Positions 1-7,344 of a stretch of DNA of 64,000 bases are shown piece after piece (the stretch's first letter is position 1; each line of letters begins with the position of its first letter). The position numbers were made by a program, and so were the translations under genes. Below the pieces are notes generated by a model. That model worked only from the letters and a program-made list of their open reading frames with translations, did not search any database and was not told the DNA's origin. The stretch comes from RHKX01 sp046330415 (lineage in GTDB: Bacteria; Actinomycetota; Thermoleophilia; Solirubrobacterales; 70-9): the NCBI GenBank assembly GCA_046330415.1, contig JAXLSW010000014.1, positions 62,001 through 126,000 on the forward strand, read 5' to 3'.

Positions 1-804
1 CCCTTCGCGCTCTCGGCCGCCCACGGTGACGTGCGGCTGACGACGCGCTACGAGCCCGACGACATCTCCTACGCGATCTTCTCCTCGATCCACGAGGCCG
101 GCCACGGGATCTACGAATCGGGCATCCCCGCCGAGCTGCGCCGCGGACCGCTGGGCCGCCCTCCCTCGCTCGGCTTCCACGAGTCCCAGAGCCGCCTCTG
201 GGAGAACTGGGTCGGCCGCTCCCGACCCTTCCTCGCATCGCTCTTGCCGATCCTCCGCGAGGAGCTGCCGGGCCGCTTCGACGAGATCGGCCCCGAGGAC
301 CTGCACCGCGCGGCCAACCGAGCCGGCCCATCCCCGATCCGCGTCGAGGCCGACGAGGTCACCTACAACCTCCACATCGCGCTGCGCTTCGAGCTCGAGC
401 TGTCCCTGTTCGAAGGCGAGATCGAGCCGGCCGATCTGCCCGAAGCATGGAAGGAGCTGACGCGGTCCTACCTCGGGATCGAGGTCGCCGGCGACGTCGA
501 GGGGATCCTGCAGGACGTGCACTGGGCCGCGGGCTCGTTCGGCTACTTCCCGACCTACTCGCTGGGCAACCTGATCGCGGCGCAGCTCTGGGAGATCGCC
601 GCCCGCGAGGACCCGGCGCTCACCGCTGAGACGCCCCTCGACGGGCTCTGGCCGCTGCGGGAGTGGCTCGTGGAGCGGCTTCACCGCCACGCCGGGACGC
701 TGCTCCCGGCGGAGCTTGCGCGTCAGGTGCTCGGAGGCCCCGTCGAAGCGGAGCCGCTGCTGCGGCACCTGCGCGCCAAGTTCGGGGCGCTGTACGGCTT
801 CTGA
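1..804 (+). CDS. M32 (Taq-type) metallocarboxypeptidase, 3' part
   Basis: This is the C-terminal half or so of a thermostable carboxypeptidase 1 (M32) enzyme, a zinc or cobalt exopeptidase acting on peptide C-termini in the cytoplasm. The reading frame is open to the left edge, so the true start lies outside. The visible family motifs are all in order: PF (rest of HPF) at the edge, DVRLTT (the DxRxT motif), the metal site HEAGH, HESQSRLWEN, IRVEAD and GILQDVHW. The protein ends with GALYGF, typical of the family. The upstream part, containing the N-terminal helical cap, cannot be judged. Its stop is followed by an inverted repeat and then ccr. A metabolic link to ccr is not evident. Confidence 0.92.
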   Translation, partial: PFALSAAHGDVRLTTRYEPDDISYAIFSSIHEAGHGIYESGIPAELRRGPLGRPPSLGFHESQSRLWENWVGRSRPFLASLLPILREELPGRFDEIGPEDLHRAANRAGPSPIRVEADEVTYNLHIALRFELELSLFEGEIEPADLPEAWKELTRSYLGIEVAGDVEGILQDVHWAAGSFGYFPTYSLGNLIAAQLWEIAAREDPALTAETPLDGLWPLREWLVERLHRHAGTLLPAELARQVLGGPVEAEPLLRHLRAKFGALYGF

Positions 805-811
805 GCCCGCC

Positions 812-835
812 GTTCAGCTCGAAAGCGCGCTGAAC
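812..835. promoter_or_regulatory. inverted repeat between M32 peptidase and ccr
   Basis: GTTCAGC and its exact reverse complement GCTGAAC are separated by 10 bases, starting 8 bases after the peptidase stop. A -10-like TACGAT lies just downstream at 850-855. The repeat could be a short transcription terminator for the peptidase or an operator for ccr. The 10-base loop and lack of a T-run make a classical terminator less convincing. Confidence 0.35.
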
Positions 836-924
836 ATGCCCGTCCTCGCTACGATCCGCGCCGCTTTCCGCAGGAACCTGAAAACGAGCCCGCCGGCCGA
901 GGGGCGGCGGGACGAAGGAGAACC

Positions 925-2181
925 GTGGCCGTAGACATCGCCGACGTATCGAAGCTTGACGTGGAGCCGGGAGAGCTCCCCGAGAAGATGGCCGCCTGGG
1001 TCATCCGCAAGGAACGTGAGGGCGAGCCGAAGGACGCCTTCCAGGTCGAGGAGGTCGACGTTCCGGAGCCCGCGGCCTTCGAGGTGATCGTCCGGGTGAT
1101 GGCCGCCGGCGTCAACTTCAACAACGTCTGGGCCTCGTTCGGCAAGCCGGTCTCCGTCTTCGGCTACGGCGACCACCCCGAGTACGGCCACCACATCGGT
1201 GGCTCCGACGCCTCCGGGATCGTCTGGAAGGTCGGACCGGGCGTCACCAACTGGAAGCCCGGCGACGAGGTCGTCATCCACTGCAACCAGGCCTCCTACG
1301 AGGACGTCGAGGTCCACGGCCTCGACCCGATGGCGGCCCCCTCCCAGAAGATCTGGGGCTACGAGACGACCTGGGGTTCCTTCGCGCAGTTCACGAAGGT
1401 CCAGGCGCAGCAGCTGCTGCCGAAGCCGCAGAACCTCTCGTGGGTCGACTGCTCCGCCTACGGCCTGACCTACTTCACCGCCTACCGGATGCTGATGAAC
1501 CGGGCGCAGATCCAGGCCGGCCACAACGTCCTCATCTGGGGCGCGGCCGGCGGCCTCGGCGTCTTCGCCGTGCAGCTCTGCAAGGCCGCGGGCGCCAACT
1601 GCGTCGGCGTCGTCTCCTCCCCCGAGAAGGGCGAGCTGGTCAAGGAGCTGGGAGCCGTCGACTACATCGACCGCAACGAGTTCAAGGGCATGATGCGGAC
1701 CGGCAACGAGACCCCCGAGGAGGAGAAGGCCCGCTTCGGCGAGTCGCGCGCCTTCGCCAAGAAGGTCAAGGGGATCCTCGGCGACGCTCCCGACATCGTC
1801 TTCGAGCACGTCGGCCAGGCGACGTTCCCGACCTCGGTCTTCACGGTGAAGCCGTTCGGCAAGGTCGTGATCTGCGGCGCCACCTCGGGCTACACGCTCG
1901 ACTTCGACGTCCGGTACCTGTGGATGAAGCAGAAGGAGATCATCGGATCTCACTTCGCCAACGCCTACGAGTGCATGCGCGCCAACCAGCTGATGGCCGA
2001 GGGCAAGGTCCGCCCGGTGCTGTCGGAGGCGATGGGCTTCGAGGGCGTCCCGGAGGCGCATCAGATGATGCACGAGAACCGCCACAGCGGGAAGATCACG
2101 GTCCGCGTCGGCGCCACCGACAACGACCAGGGCAAGACCGCGGAGGGCGAGGGCGCGATCTGGGCGGAGGTCGGCGCCTAG
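925..2181 (+). CDS. ccr: crotonyl-CoA carboxylase/reductase
   Basis: The enzyme reductively carboxylates crotonyl-CoA with NADPH and CO2 to (2S)-ethylmalonyl-CoA, the signature step of the ethylmalonyl-CoA pathway and a source of extender units. The 418-residue protein has the MDR (zinc-free alcohol dehydrogenase-like) layout. It shows the Ccr hallmark NFNNVWASFGKPVSVF (residues 64-79), HPEYGHHIGGSDASGIVW, a Rossmann motif GAAGGLGVFAVQL (206-218) and GSHFANAYE (341-349). By family comparison, the Asn in NNVW, Glu147 in GYET and His343 in GSHF correspond to the CO2-holding pocket. Tyr146 stands where a Phe is described in the well-studied enzyme. The GTG start is chosen because GAAGGAG lies just upstream. 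Length is normal. Partner mutase and epimerase genes are not in this window. Confidence 0.95.
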   Translation: MAVDIADVSKLDVEPGELPEKMAAWVIRKEREGEPKDAFQVEEVDVPEPAAFEVIVRVMAAGVNFNNVWASFGKPVSVFGYGDHPEYGHHIGGSDASGIVWKVGPGVTNWKPGDEVVIHCNQASYEDVEVHGLDPMAAPSQKIWGYETTWGSFAQFTKVQAQQLLPKPQNLSWVDCSAYGLTYFTAYRMLMNRAQIQAGHNVLIWGAAGGLGVFAVQLCKAAGANCVGVVSSPEKGELVKELGAVDYIDRNEFKGMMRTGNETPEEEKARFGESRAFAKKVKGILGDAPDIVFEHVGQATFPTSVFTVKPFGKVVICGATSGYTLDFDVRYLWMKQKEIIGSHFANAYECMRANQLMAEGKVRPVLSEAMGFEGVPEAHQMMHENRHSGKITVRVGATDNDQGKTAEGEGAIWAEVGA

Positions 2182-2225
2182 GCGCCGAACCTCTCCCGCC
2201 GCTGTCGCAATAGGATGGGCTCCTG

Positions 2226-2525
2226 ATGTCCGAGGTCAACGTCATCGACTGGCACATCAACCCGTTCCGGGCGGATCGCTGGTACGCGATCTGGATGCCG
2301 GCGCTGCGGCGGGCGCCCTCGTTCGGCGCCACGTCCTACTCGCTGACCCGGGCCGAGGACGACCACCTGCACTTCGTGCAGACCACCTACTGGGAGAACC
2401 GCGCCGACTTCGAGCGCTTCTGGTCCTCCGACGAGGTCTCGCGCGCCCGCCAGGACTCGCTCGACCTCTTCAACAAGCCGGTGCTGCCGGGCTGGCACGT
2501 GCTGCTGGCCGCCGAGGCCGAGTAG
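2226..2525 (+). CDS. small conserved protein, possible ABM-like alpha/beta barrel
   Basis: This 99-residue soluble protein of unknown function is rich in Trp, Tyr and Phe (e.g. DWHINPFRADRW, HFVQTTYWENRADFERFW). The pattern of a central aromatic strand followed by 'W.n.adFerfw.Sdevs' resembles dimeric ferredoxin-like-fold ABM or NIPSNAP domains, in which such a helix follows the second strand. That assignment is inference only. It starts 44 bases after ccr on the same strand and could be co-transcribed. No signal peptide or membrane segment is seen. Confidence 0.6.
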   Translation: MSEVNVIDWHINPFRADRWYAIWMPALRRAPSFGATSYSLTRAEDDHLHFVQTTYWENRADFERFWSSDEVSRARQDSLDLFNKPVLPGWHVLLAAEAE

Positions 2526-2538
2526 CGCGCGAACGCCG

Positions 2539-2934
2539 CTACTCGTAGAGCTCGACTGCCGTCCCCGCCTCGACCCCGGCCGCCAACCTGGCGTCCGTCG
2601 TCACCAGCGGAAGATCCAGCTGGTGCGCGAGCGCGGCGTAGCTGGCGTCGTAGATCGACAGCCGGTGGCGTTGCGCCCAGATGCGGCTGCGTAACTCCGC
2701 GTGGGGCCAGGTGACAGCCCGGAGCCCATCGAACCTCCACAGCGCGGCTGCCAATCGCGACGGTTCAACTCGCGCTCCCCGCTCGAGACCTCGCAGCGCG
2801 CTCAATACCTCGAGCTCGAACAACTCGGGCACGTGGACCTCGGGAACGGAGCCGACACGAACGTCGAGAGGACCGGCTGCGGGGCTGAAGGCGATGAGGA
2901 AGTCGACCGCGGCGCTCGCATCCAGGACGATCAC
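2539..2934 (-). CDS. vapC: PIN-domain toxin of a VapBC pair
   Basis: This is a predicted Mg-dependent RNase toxin of 131 residues, the normal size for VapC. The PIN acidic residues are present: Asp5 (MIVLDASA), Glu42 (FELEVLSAL), Asp96 (SIYDASYAAL) and Asp114 (VTTDARL). Its ATG overlaps the stop of the antitoxin gene by four bases (ATGA), the usual translational coupling of toxin to antitoxin. The RNA target cannot be deduced. All active-site acids are kept, so the toxin is probably functional rather than decayed. Confidence 0.9.
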   Translation of the reverse strand: MIVLDASAAVDFLIAFSPAAGPLDVRVGSVPEVHVPELFELEVLSALRGLERGARVEPSRLAAALWRFDGLRAVTWPHAELRSRIWAQRHRLSIYDASYAALAHQLDLPLVTTDARLAAGVEAGTAVELYE

Positions 2935-3164
2935 GGATCCGGCCGGTTGGCCCGGACGAGCTCAGCCGGGGTCATTCCGCCGAGATCGATCGGTGGGTCG
3001 GACCTGACCTGCTCGACCCATTCCGCGAGCGTCGGTTTCTCGGCCACCGCCGCGATCTCTCGCAGCAGCATGTCCGAGAGGGTCATCCCCTGGCGGGCGG
3101 CGCGCGCTTTCAACGTCCGGTGCAGATCGTCGGGGACGTTGCGGATCTGGATCATCTTGGACAT
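2931..3164 (-). CDS. vapB: ribbon-helix-helix antitoxin of a VapBC pair
   Basis: This short antitoxin begins MSKMIQIRNVPDDLHRTLKA, a FitA/VapB-type ribbon-helix-helix strand-helix start, continuing ARQGMTLSDMLLREI. The C-terminal part (LAEWVEQVRSDPP...) would be the toxin-wrapping tail. In-frame starts exist further upstream at 3194 and 3221. The start at 3164 is preferred because the RHH strand follows at once, but no strong ribosome-binding site marks it. VapB proteins normally repress their own operon, and a direct repeat lies just upstream. Confidence 0.87.
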   Translation of the reverse strand: MSKMIQIRNVPDDLHRTLKARAARQGMTLSDMLLREIAAVAEKPTLAEWVEQVRSDPPIDLGGMTPAELVRANRPDP

Positions 3165-3179
3165 GCGCAGCGCATTGTT

Positions 3180-3197
3180 GCATGTGTATCGCATGTG
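3180..3197. promoter_or_regulatory. direct repeat, candidate VapB operator
   Basis: GCATGTG occurs at 3180-3186 and again at 3191-3197, exactly 11 bases apart, one helical turn, directly upstream of vapB. RHH antitoxins bind repeated short sites on one DNA face, so this is a plausible autoregulatory operator. Support is limited to the repeat and its position. Confidence 0.4.
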
Positions 3198-3250
3198 ATC
3201 GTCGCCAACCGGTCCAACCACTTGCGGCCAATTGATCTACTCTCCGGGGC

Positions 3251-4120
3251 GTGACCGAGGTTCTCTACTACGCGTTCCCGTACTTCATCCTGCTGCTGAT
3301 CCTCGAGGCGCTCGCCTTCAAGTACCTCGGAGACGACGACGGCGGGCTGATCGGATACGACGCCCGCGACACCCGCACCAGCCTGCTGCTCGGGATCGGG
3401 AACGTCGTCATCAACTTCGGGTGGAAGCTCGTGGTGCTGACGCTCTACGTCGCCATCTACGAGCTGACGCCGCTGCGCCTCGACCCCTCCGACTGGTGGA
3501 CCTGGGTCCTGCTCTTCTTCGCCGACGACTTCTCCTACTACTGGTTCCACCGGGTCAGCCACGAGAGCCGGTTCTTCTGGGCCAGCCACGTCGTCCACCA
3601 CTCGAGCACCCACTACAACCTCTCAACGGCGCTGCGGCAGACCTGGGTGCCGATGACCTACCTGCCGTTCTGGCTCTGGCTCCCCGCGGTCGGGTTCGAG
3701 CCGTGGATGGTGCTGCTGGCCCAGTCGTGGTCGCTGATCTACCAGTTCGGGATCCACACCGAGCGGATCGGGAAGCTGCCGCGCCCGATCGAGTACGTCT
3801 TCAACACCCCCTCCCACCACCGCGTCCACCACGGCTCCAACAAGATCTACCTCGACCGCAACTACGGGGGCATCCTCGTCATCTGGGACCGCATGTTCGG
3901 GACCTACGAGGGCGAGAGCGAGCGCGTCCACTACGGGCTGACGAAGAACATCCACACCTACAACGTCGTCCGCGCCGCCTTCCACGAGTACGTGGCGATG
4001 TGGCACGACATCAAGCGGACCCCGCGCTGGCGCGACAAGCTCGGCGTCCTCTACCACGGCCCCGGCTGGACGCCGGCGGGGGTTGAACCGGGCCGCATGG
4101 AGTCCAACACGCGCGGCTGA
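3251..4120 (+). CDS. sterol desaturase / fatty acid hydroxylase superfamily membrane enzyme
   Basis: This is an integral-membrane di-iron oxygenase of the fatty acid hydroxylase superfamily, 289 residues. The histidine clusters are all visible: HRVSH (about residues 100-104), HVVHHSSTH (about 116-124) and HHRVHHG (about 193-199). Hydrophobic segments flank them at the N-terminus (LYYAFPYFILLLILEAL) and in the middle (PMTYLPFWLWLPAVGF). Likely substrates are membrane lipids (sterols, hopanoids, fatty acids or carotenoids). The sequence does not say which. It starts with GTG at 3251, which gives the right N-terminus for the family. The gene stands alone between vapBC and a small membrane protein. 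Confidence 0.88.
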   Translation: MTEVLYYAFPYFILLLILEALAFKYLGDDDGGLIGYDARDTRTSLLLGIGNVVINFGWKLVVLTLYVAIYELTPLRLDPSDWWTWVLLFFADDFSYYWFHRVSHESRFFWASHVVHHSSTHYNLSTALRQTWVPMTYLPFWLWLPAVGFEPWMVLLAQSWSLIYQFGIHTERIGKLPRPIEYVFNTPSHHRVHHGSNKIYLDRNYGGILVIWDRMFGTYEGESERVHYGLTKNIHTYNVVRAAFHEYVAMWHDIKRTPRWRDKLGVLYHGPGWTPAGVEPGRMESNTRG

Positions 4121-4183
4121 ACGAGTAGCGTTCCCTCAGGGGTACTAACCGAAGCAAGAAACCAAAGAGAGGAACTTCATCTG

Positions 4184-4576
4184 ATGCTGCTCGCCGACTA
4201 CACCTTCGGCCAAGGACTGCTCACGGTCCTTTGGATCTTCGTCTTCGTGGCCTGGATCATGGTCCTGTTCACGATCATCGGCGACCTCTTCCGCGACCAC
4301 GAGATGTCGGGCTGGGTCAAGGCGATCTGGGTCCTGTTCCTCGTCTTCCTTCCGTTCCTGACCGGCCTGATCTACCTGATCGCGCGCGGCAGCGGGATGC
4401 GCGAGCGCTCGCTCGCCGCTCAGAAGGAGGCGCAGCAGCAGTTCGACTCCTACATCCGCGAGACGGCGGGTGGCTCCTCCGACGTCGACGAGATCTCGAA
4501 GCTCGCCGAGCTCCACGACAAGGGCAAGCTGAGCGACGAGGAGTTCGCCAACGCGAAGGCCAAGCTCCTGAGCTGA
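4184..4576 (+). CDS. PLDc_N-type two-helix membrane protein with C-terminal SHOCT domain
   Basis: This 130-residue protein has two transmembrane helices (about residues 8-33 and 44-67) around the stretch IIGDLFRDHEMSGWVKAIW. That is the PLDc_N (phospholipase D-nuclease N-terminal) arrangement common in actinobacterial envelope proteins. The C-terminus, ISKLAELHDKGKLSDEEFANAKAKLL, is a SHOCT short domain often found at the ends of membrane proteins and thought to mediate oligomerisation. A purine-rich AGAGAGGAA precedes the ATG. The molecular function is unknown. Confidence 0.8.
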   Translation: MLLADYTFGQGLLTVLWIFVFVAWIMVLFTIIGDLFRDHEMSGWVKAIWVLFLVFLPFLTGLIYLIARGSGMRERSLAAQKEAQQQFDSYIRETAGGSSDVDEISKLAELHDKGKLSDEEFANAKAKLLS

Positions 4577-4612
4577 GGCCCAGGGCCCGGCGGAACCCGG
4601 GCGTCGTGGTCG

Positions 4613-5545
4613 CTAGGCGGCGACCGCGGCGCCGGGCCGCTGGAGGATCGTGGCGCTGACGCCCTCGAGGACGTCGATCATCGCTTCGGTCGAGCTGCTC
4701 CGCGAACCCGCCTCGAGCGTCACCGCCCACACCCGTCGCACCGGCGCGAACGGCTCGATGTCGACGATCGCGACCTCGGGGTTGCGGTGCATGAGCGCCA
4801 GATCGGGGATCAGCGTCACACCGACCCCGGCGGCGACCAGCGCCTGCATGACCGTGTAGTCGTTGCTCTCGTAGGCGACGTCGGGGGTGAACCCGGCACG
4901 CTCGCAGCTCAGCACGGTGAGCCTGCGGCAGGAGCTCTCGCTCGCGCCGCACAGCCAGGTCTCCCCCGCGAGCTGCTCGAGCCTGATCTCCCGCTCGCCG
5001 GCGAGCCGATGCTCGGGCGGCAACGCGACGTGCATCTCCTCGTCGAGGAGATGGGTCAGGACGAGGTCGCGGTCGCCGCCGATCTGATCGAGCTCGAAGT
5101 CGTAGGCGAGAACGAGATCGGCCGCGCCGCGCTTCAGGGCGGGCAGCGAGTCCTCCGGATCGGCCTCGGTGAGGCCGAGGCGGATGGACGGGTGGAGATC
5201 GCGGAAGCGGCGCACCGCGTGGGTGACCAGCGTCGCGCTCGCGCTCGAGAAGGACGCCATCCGCAGCTCCCCGGCCCCGAGCCCCGCGAGCTCGGCGAGC
5301 TGGCGCTCGGCCTCCTCGAGGCGGCAGATCGCCGCGTCGGCGTGGGAGACCAGCAGGGTGCCGGCGTCCGTCAGCTGCGGCCCGCCGCGGAGGCGCAGCA
5401 GCAGCGGCACACCAACCTCCGCCTCGAGCGCGGAGATCTGCTGGCTCACCGCCGACTGGGAGACGTGCAGCTCGTCGGCGGCGGCCGAGAACGAACCGCA
5501 TTCGGCCACCTCCCTGAGAACCCGCAACCGCTTCAGATCAAGCAT
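4613..5545 (-). CDS. LysR-type transcriptional regulator
   Basis: This 310-residue LTTR has an N-terminal winged helix-turn-helix (LRVLREVAECGSFSAAADEL, then SQSAVSQQISALEAEVGVPL) and a periplasmic-binding-like effector domain from about residue 90 to the end. It is transcribed away from the gene at 5649. LTTRs often control the divergent neighbour, so that small protein is the first candidate target. A T-N11-A box overlaps its start codon, suggesting autoregulation. The effector is unknown. Confidence 0.93.
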   Translation of the reverse strand: MLDLKRLRVLREVAECGSFSAAADELHVSQSAVSQQISALEAEVGVPLLLRLRGGPQLTDAGTLLVSHADAAICRLEEAERQLAELAGLGAGELRMASFSSASATLVTHAVRRFRDLHPSIRLGLTEADPEDSLPALKRGAADLVLAYDFELDQIGGDRDLVLTHLLDEEMHVALPPEHRLAGEREIRLEQLAGETWLCGASESSCRRLTVLSCERAGFTPDVAYESNDYTVMQALVAAGVGVTLIPDLALMHRNPEVAIVDIEPFAPVRRVWAVTLEAGSRSSSTEAMIDVLEGVSATILQRPGAAVAA

Positions 5546-5558
5546 AAGTCAACCTTAT
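5544..5558. promoter_or_regulatory. LysR-type T-N11-A box over the regulator's start codon
   Basis: ATAAGTCAACCTTAT is a palindrome with 5-base arms and contains the classical T-N11-A spacing of LysR sites. It lies in the divergent interval between the LysR gene and the gene at 5649, overlapping the LysR start codon. It is therefore well placed for negative autoregulation. Confidence 0.5.
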
Positions 5559-5648
5559 CAGATCGTTCTTGGATTCATATTGCGCTAATCACCGGAACGC
5601 GGCACCCTGAATGCACAGACCCCACCTACCCGAGCGAAGGAGGCAGAC

Positions 5649-6083
5649 GTGTTCTACATGCAGACAGAGACCACAGAGCGGACCCCGGCGAGCACCCCGA
5701 ACGCGAGCGCCTCCACCGAGGCGCAGCGCCGCGCAACGAGCGGCGGGGAGATCTCCCTCAGGGTCCTCGGCCCCGCCGACGCCGCATCGCTGCGGCGGCT
5801 CGCGCAGCTCGACAGCAGGGCCATCCCCGCCGGCAGGTTGCTCGGCGCGGAGCTCGGCGGCCTGCTCGTCGCCGCCCTCTCACTTGACGATGGGAGCATC
5901 GTCGCCGATCCGTTCCGCGCGTCGGCGGCCGCTGTGGAGCTCCTCCAGCTCCGCGCCGGCCAGCTTCGCGGCCCTGCCCGCCGCAAGCGCCGCCGCCGGA
6001 TTCGGATCCCGTCCCTCCCGCGGGCACGCGGAGCGCTCGCCGGCTCACCCCCCGGCGGCGGCAGCCGTCTGCTGCAGCTCTGA
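5649..6083 (+). CDS. small conserved actinobacterial protein, unknown function
   Basis: This 144-residue protein has a Thr/Ala-rich N-terminus. A core reads ISLRVLGPADAASLRRLAQL, followed by GRLLGAELGGLLVAALSL and DGSIVADPFRASAAAVELLQ. Such a core is frequent in actinobacteria and recalls the first strands of a GNAT fold, but the acetyl-CoA site is absent. The C-terminus is Arg/Pro/Gly-rich and looks disordered. GTG at 5649 is chosen because AAGGAGG ends five bases upstream. An ATG at 5658 is possible. It is divergent from the LysR gene and may be its target. Confidence 0.65.
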   Translation: MFYMQTETTERTPASTPNASASTEAQRRATSGGEISLRVLGPADAASLRRLAQLDSRAIPAGRLLGAELGGLLVAALSLDDGSIVADPFRASAAAVELLQLRAGQLRGPARRKRRRRIRIPSLPRARGALAGSPPGGGSRLLQL

Positions 6084-6104
6084 CCTCCTCCCCGTGAGGG
6101 ACAC

Positions 6105-6148
6105 GAGACGCCTCGGCCCGAGCTGATCCAGCTCGGCCGGGGCGTTTC
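6105..6148. terminator. bidirectional hairpin terminator
   Basis: A long, nearly perfect stem (left arm from GAGACGCC, right arm ending GGCGTTTC) encloses the loop ATC at 6126-6128, with one bulge and one mismatch. It lies between the convergent ends of the small protein (6083) and clpS (6168) and can serve both strands. Confidence 0.7.
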
Positions 6149-6167
6149 GCATCAGCGCCTCAGCGCC

Positions 6168-6458
6168 TCAGTGCTCCTCCAGCGGCGCCATGGTCAGACC
6201 GGCCGTGGCCAGCTGCTCCCAGTAGTGCTCGGCGGCCTCCCGGTGGCCGCTCCAGACGATCGCGAGGCCGCGGTTGTGGATCTCGTTGGCGAGGCCCATG
6301 CCGCGGTCGTAGTCGACCCCGGGGATCGTCCGCGCCAGGGAGCGGGCGACGTGCTCGAAGGTGTTGTGGTCGTCGTTGCGGACGATCACAAGCCAATTCC
6401 CGCCGAGACCCGAACCGGGACCGGACGTCTTCGGCAACTCGACTGTCGTCGTGGACAT
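6168..6458 (-). CDS. clpS: ATP-dependent Clp protease adaptor ClpS
   Basis: ClpS binds N-degron substrates and delivers them to the ClpC/ClpA-ClpP protease in the cytoplasm. The 96-residue protein has the normal size. It contains the core WLVIVRNDDHNTFEHVARSL, including the substrate-pocket NDDxNTFE segment, and the later stretch GLANEIHNRGLAIVWSGHRE with the conserved docking helix. It starts with MSTTTVELP, a typical flexible N-terminus. No clp protease gene is adjacent. Confidence 0.93.
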   Translation of the reverse strand: MSTTTVELPKTSGPGSGLGGNWLVIVRNDDHNTFEHVARSLARTIPGVDYDRGMGLANEIHNRGLAIVWSGHREAAEHYWEQLATAGLTMAPLEEH

Positions 6459-6524
6459 CGCTCGCTCGACTCCCGTCGGCAGCGTACATAGACAGGCGTC
6501 CGCCGCGCGGGCGGGCGCCGAGCC

Positions 6525-7199
6525 TCACTTGTTCGGGATCTGCACCTTGAGCTTGTCGAACAGCGCCTTGCCGAGGCCCTTCTTGGACCGGCCGGCGTTG
6601 CCGTAGCTGAGGCCCGTCTGGCGGCCCTCGACCTGATCGGCGTCCTTGTCCCTGAGGCTCGCGAGCTCGTCGCCGTTCACCTTCGCGGTGATCGTCGAGC
6701 CCTGGGCCGTGAGCTCGATGCGGTTCTTGGTCGCAAGCCCCTCGATCGCCTTCTCGCGCCCGTCCTCGAGCACCTCACCGCTCTTCAGGAGCTCGAAGCG
6801 GCGCGCCTTGGGATAGACGCGCAGCTCGTAGTTCTCCTTGCGGCTGGCGCGGACGACAGCCCCGACGTACATCGTCTCCCGGACCTTGTCATCGGTGTCC
6901 TTGTTGACCTTGGCGACGACCCGGACGGTCTGGTTGGGCTGGGCGCTGTCACCGGAGACGGGGGTCGAGACCGCGCAGGCGACCGGGCCACCCTTGGTGG
7001 TGACGCCGAAGGCGGATTCGTCCCGCCAGTCGCGCTTGCACTGCTTCGCGGGGCCCTGCAGCTTCTTCAGCGCCTCGTACTGACCCTTGGAGTCGAAGCC
7101 GCTCTTGTAGACGGTGATGCCGGCGCCGAACGCGACGGCGGCGAACGCCGCGGCGAGGGCCGCGAGCGACGCGAGGACGATGATCGGAAAACGCTTCAT
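6525..7199 (-). CDS. secreted hypothetical protein
   Basis: This 224-residue protein begins MKRFPIIVLASLAALAAAFA, a clear signal peptide with likely cleavage near AFGAG. The mature part is mixed beta and charged (e.g. VRVVAKVNKDTDDKVRETMY, ELTAQGSTITAKVNGDELAS). It ends with a pattern resembling concanavalin-like or DUF1080-type laminin-G folds (TGLSYGNAGRSKKGLGKALF). Two or three cysteines could form a disulphide. The function is unknown. An in-frame extension to 7400 exists, but the signal peptide fixes the start at 7199. Confidence 0.72.
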   Translation of the reverse strand: MKRFPIIVLASLAALAAAFAAVAFGAGITVYKSGFDSKGQYEALKKLQGPAKQCKRDWRDESAFGVTTKGGPVACAVSTPVSGDSAQPNQTVRVVAKVNKDTDDKVRETMYVGAVVRASRKENYELRVYPKARRFELLKSGEVLEDGREKAIEGLATKNRIELTAQGSTITAKVNGDELASLRDKDADQVEGRQTGLSYGNAGRSKKGLGKALFDKLKVQIPNK

Positions 7200-7344
7200 G
7201 AGGGCTGGTCGTGGGTTGATGCGGGGGGCAGCGTAGCTTGCCGGGCGGTCGCGCCGAGAGATCCGAAGCGATGTCGCCCGCAGCCACCCAGAACACGCCG
7301 ACCGGGCCGGAGTCGCGGTTTTCCCATCCCCCGATTCCGGTGGC

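Noticed and set aside
814..2085. A 423-codon open frame on the minus strand opposite ccr
   Set aside because: It is Val/Asp/Leu/Arg-rich with no recognisable domain, a typical antisense shadow of a GC-rich gene; ccr on the plus strand has full family motifs.
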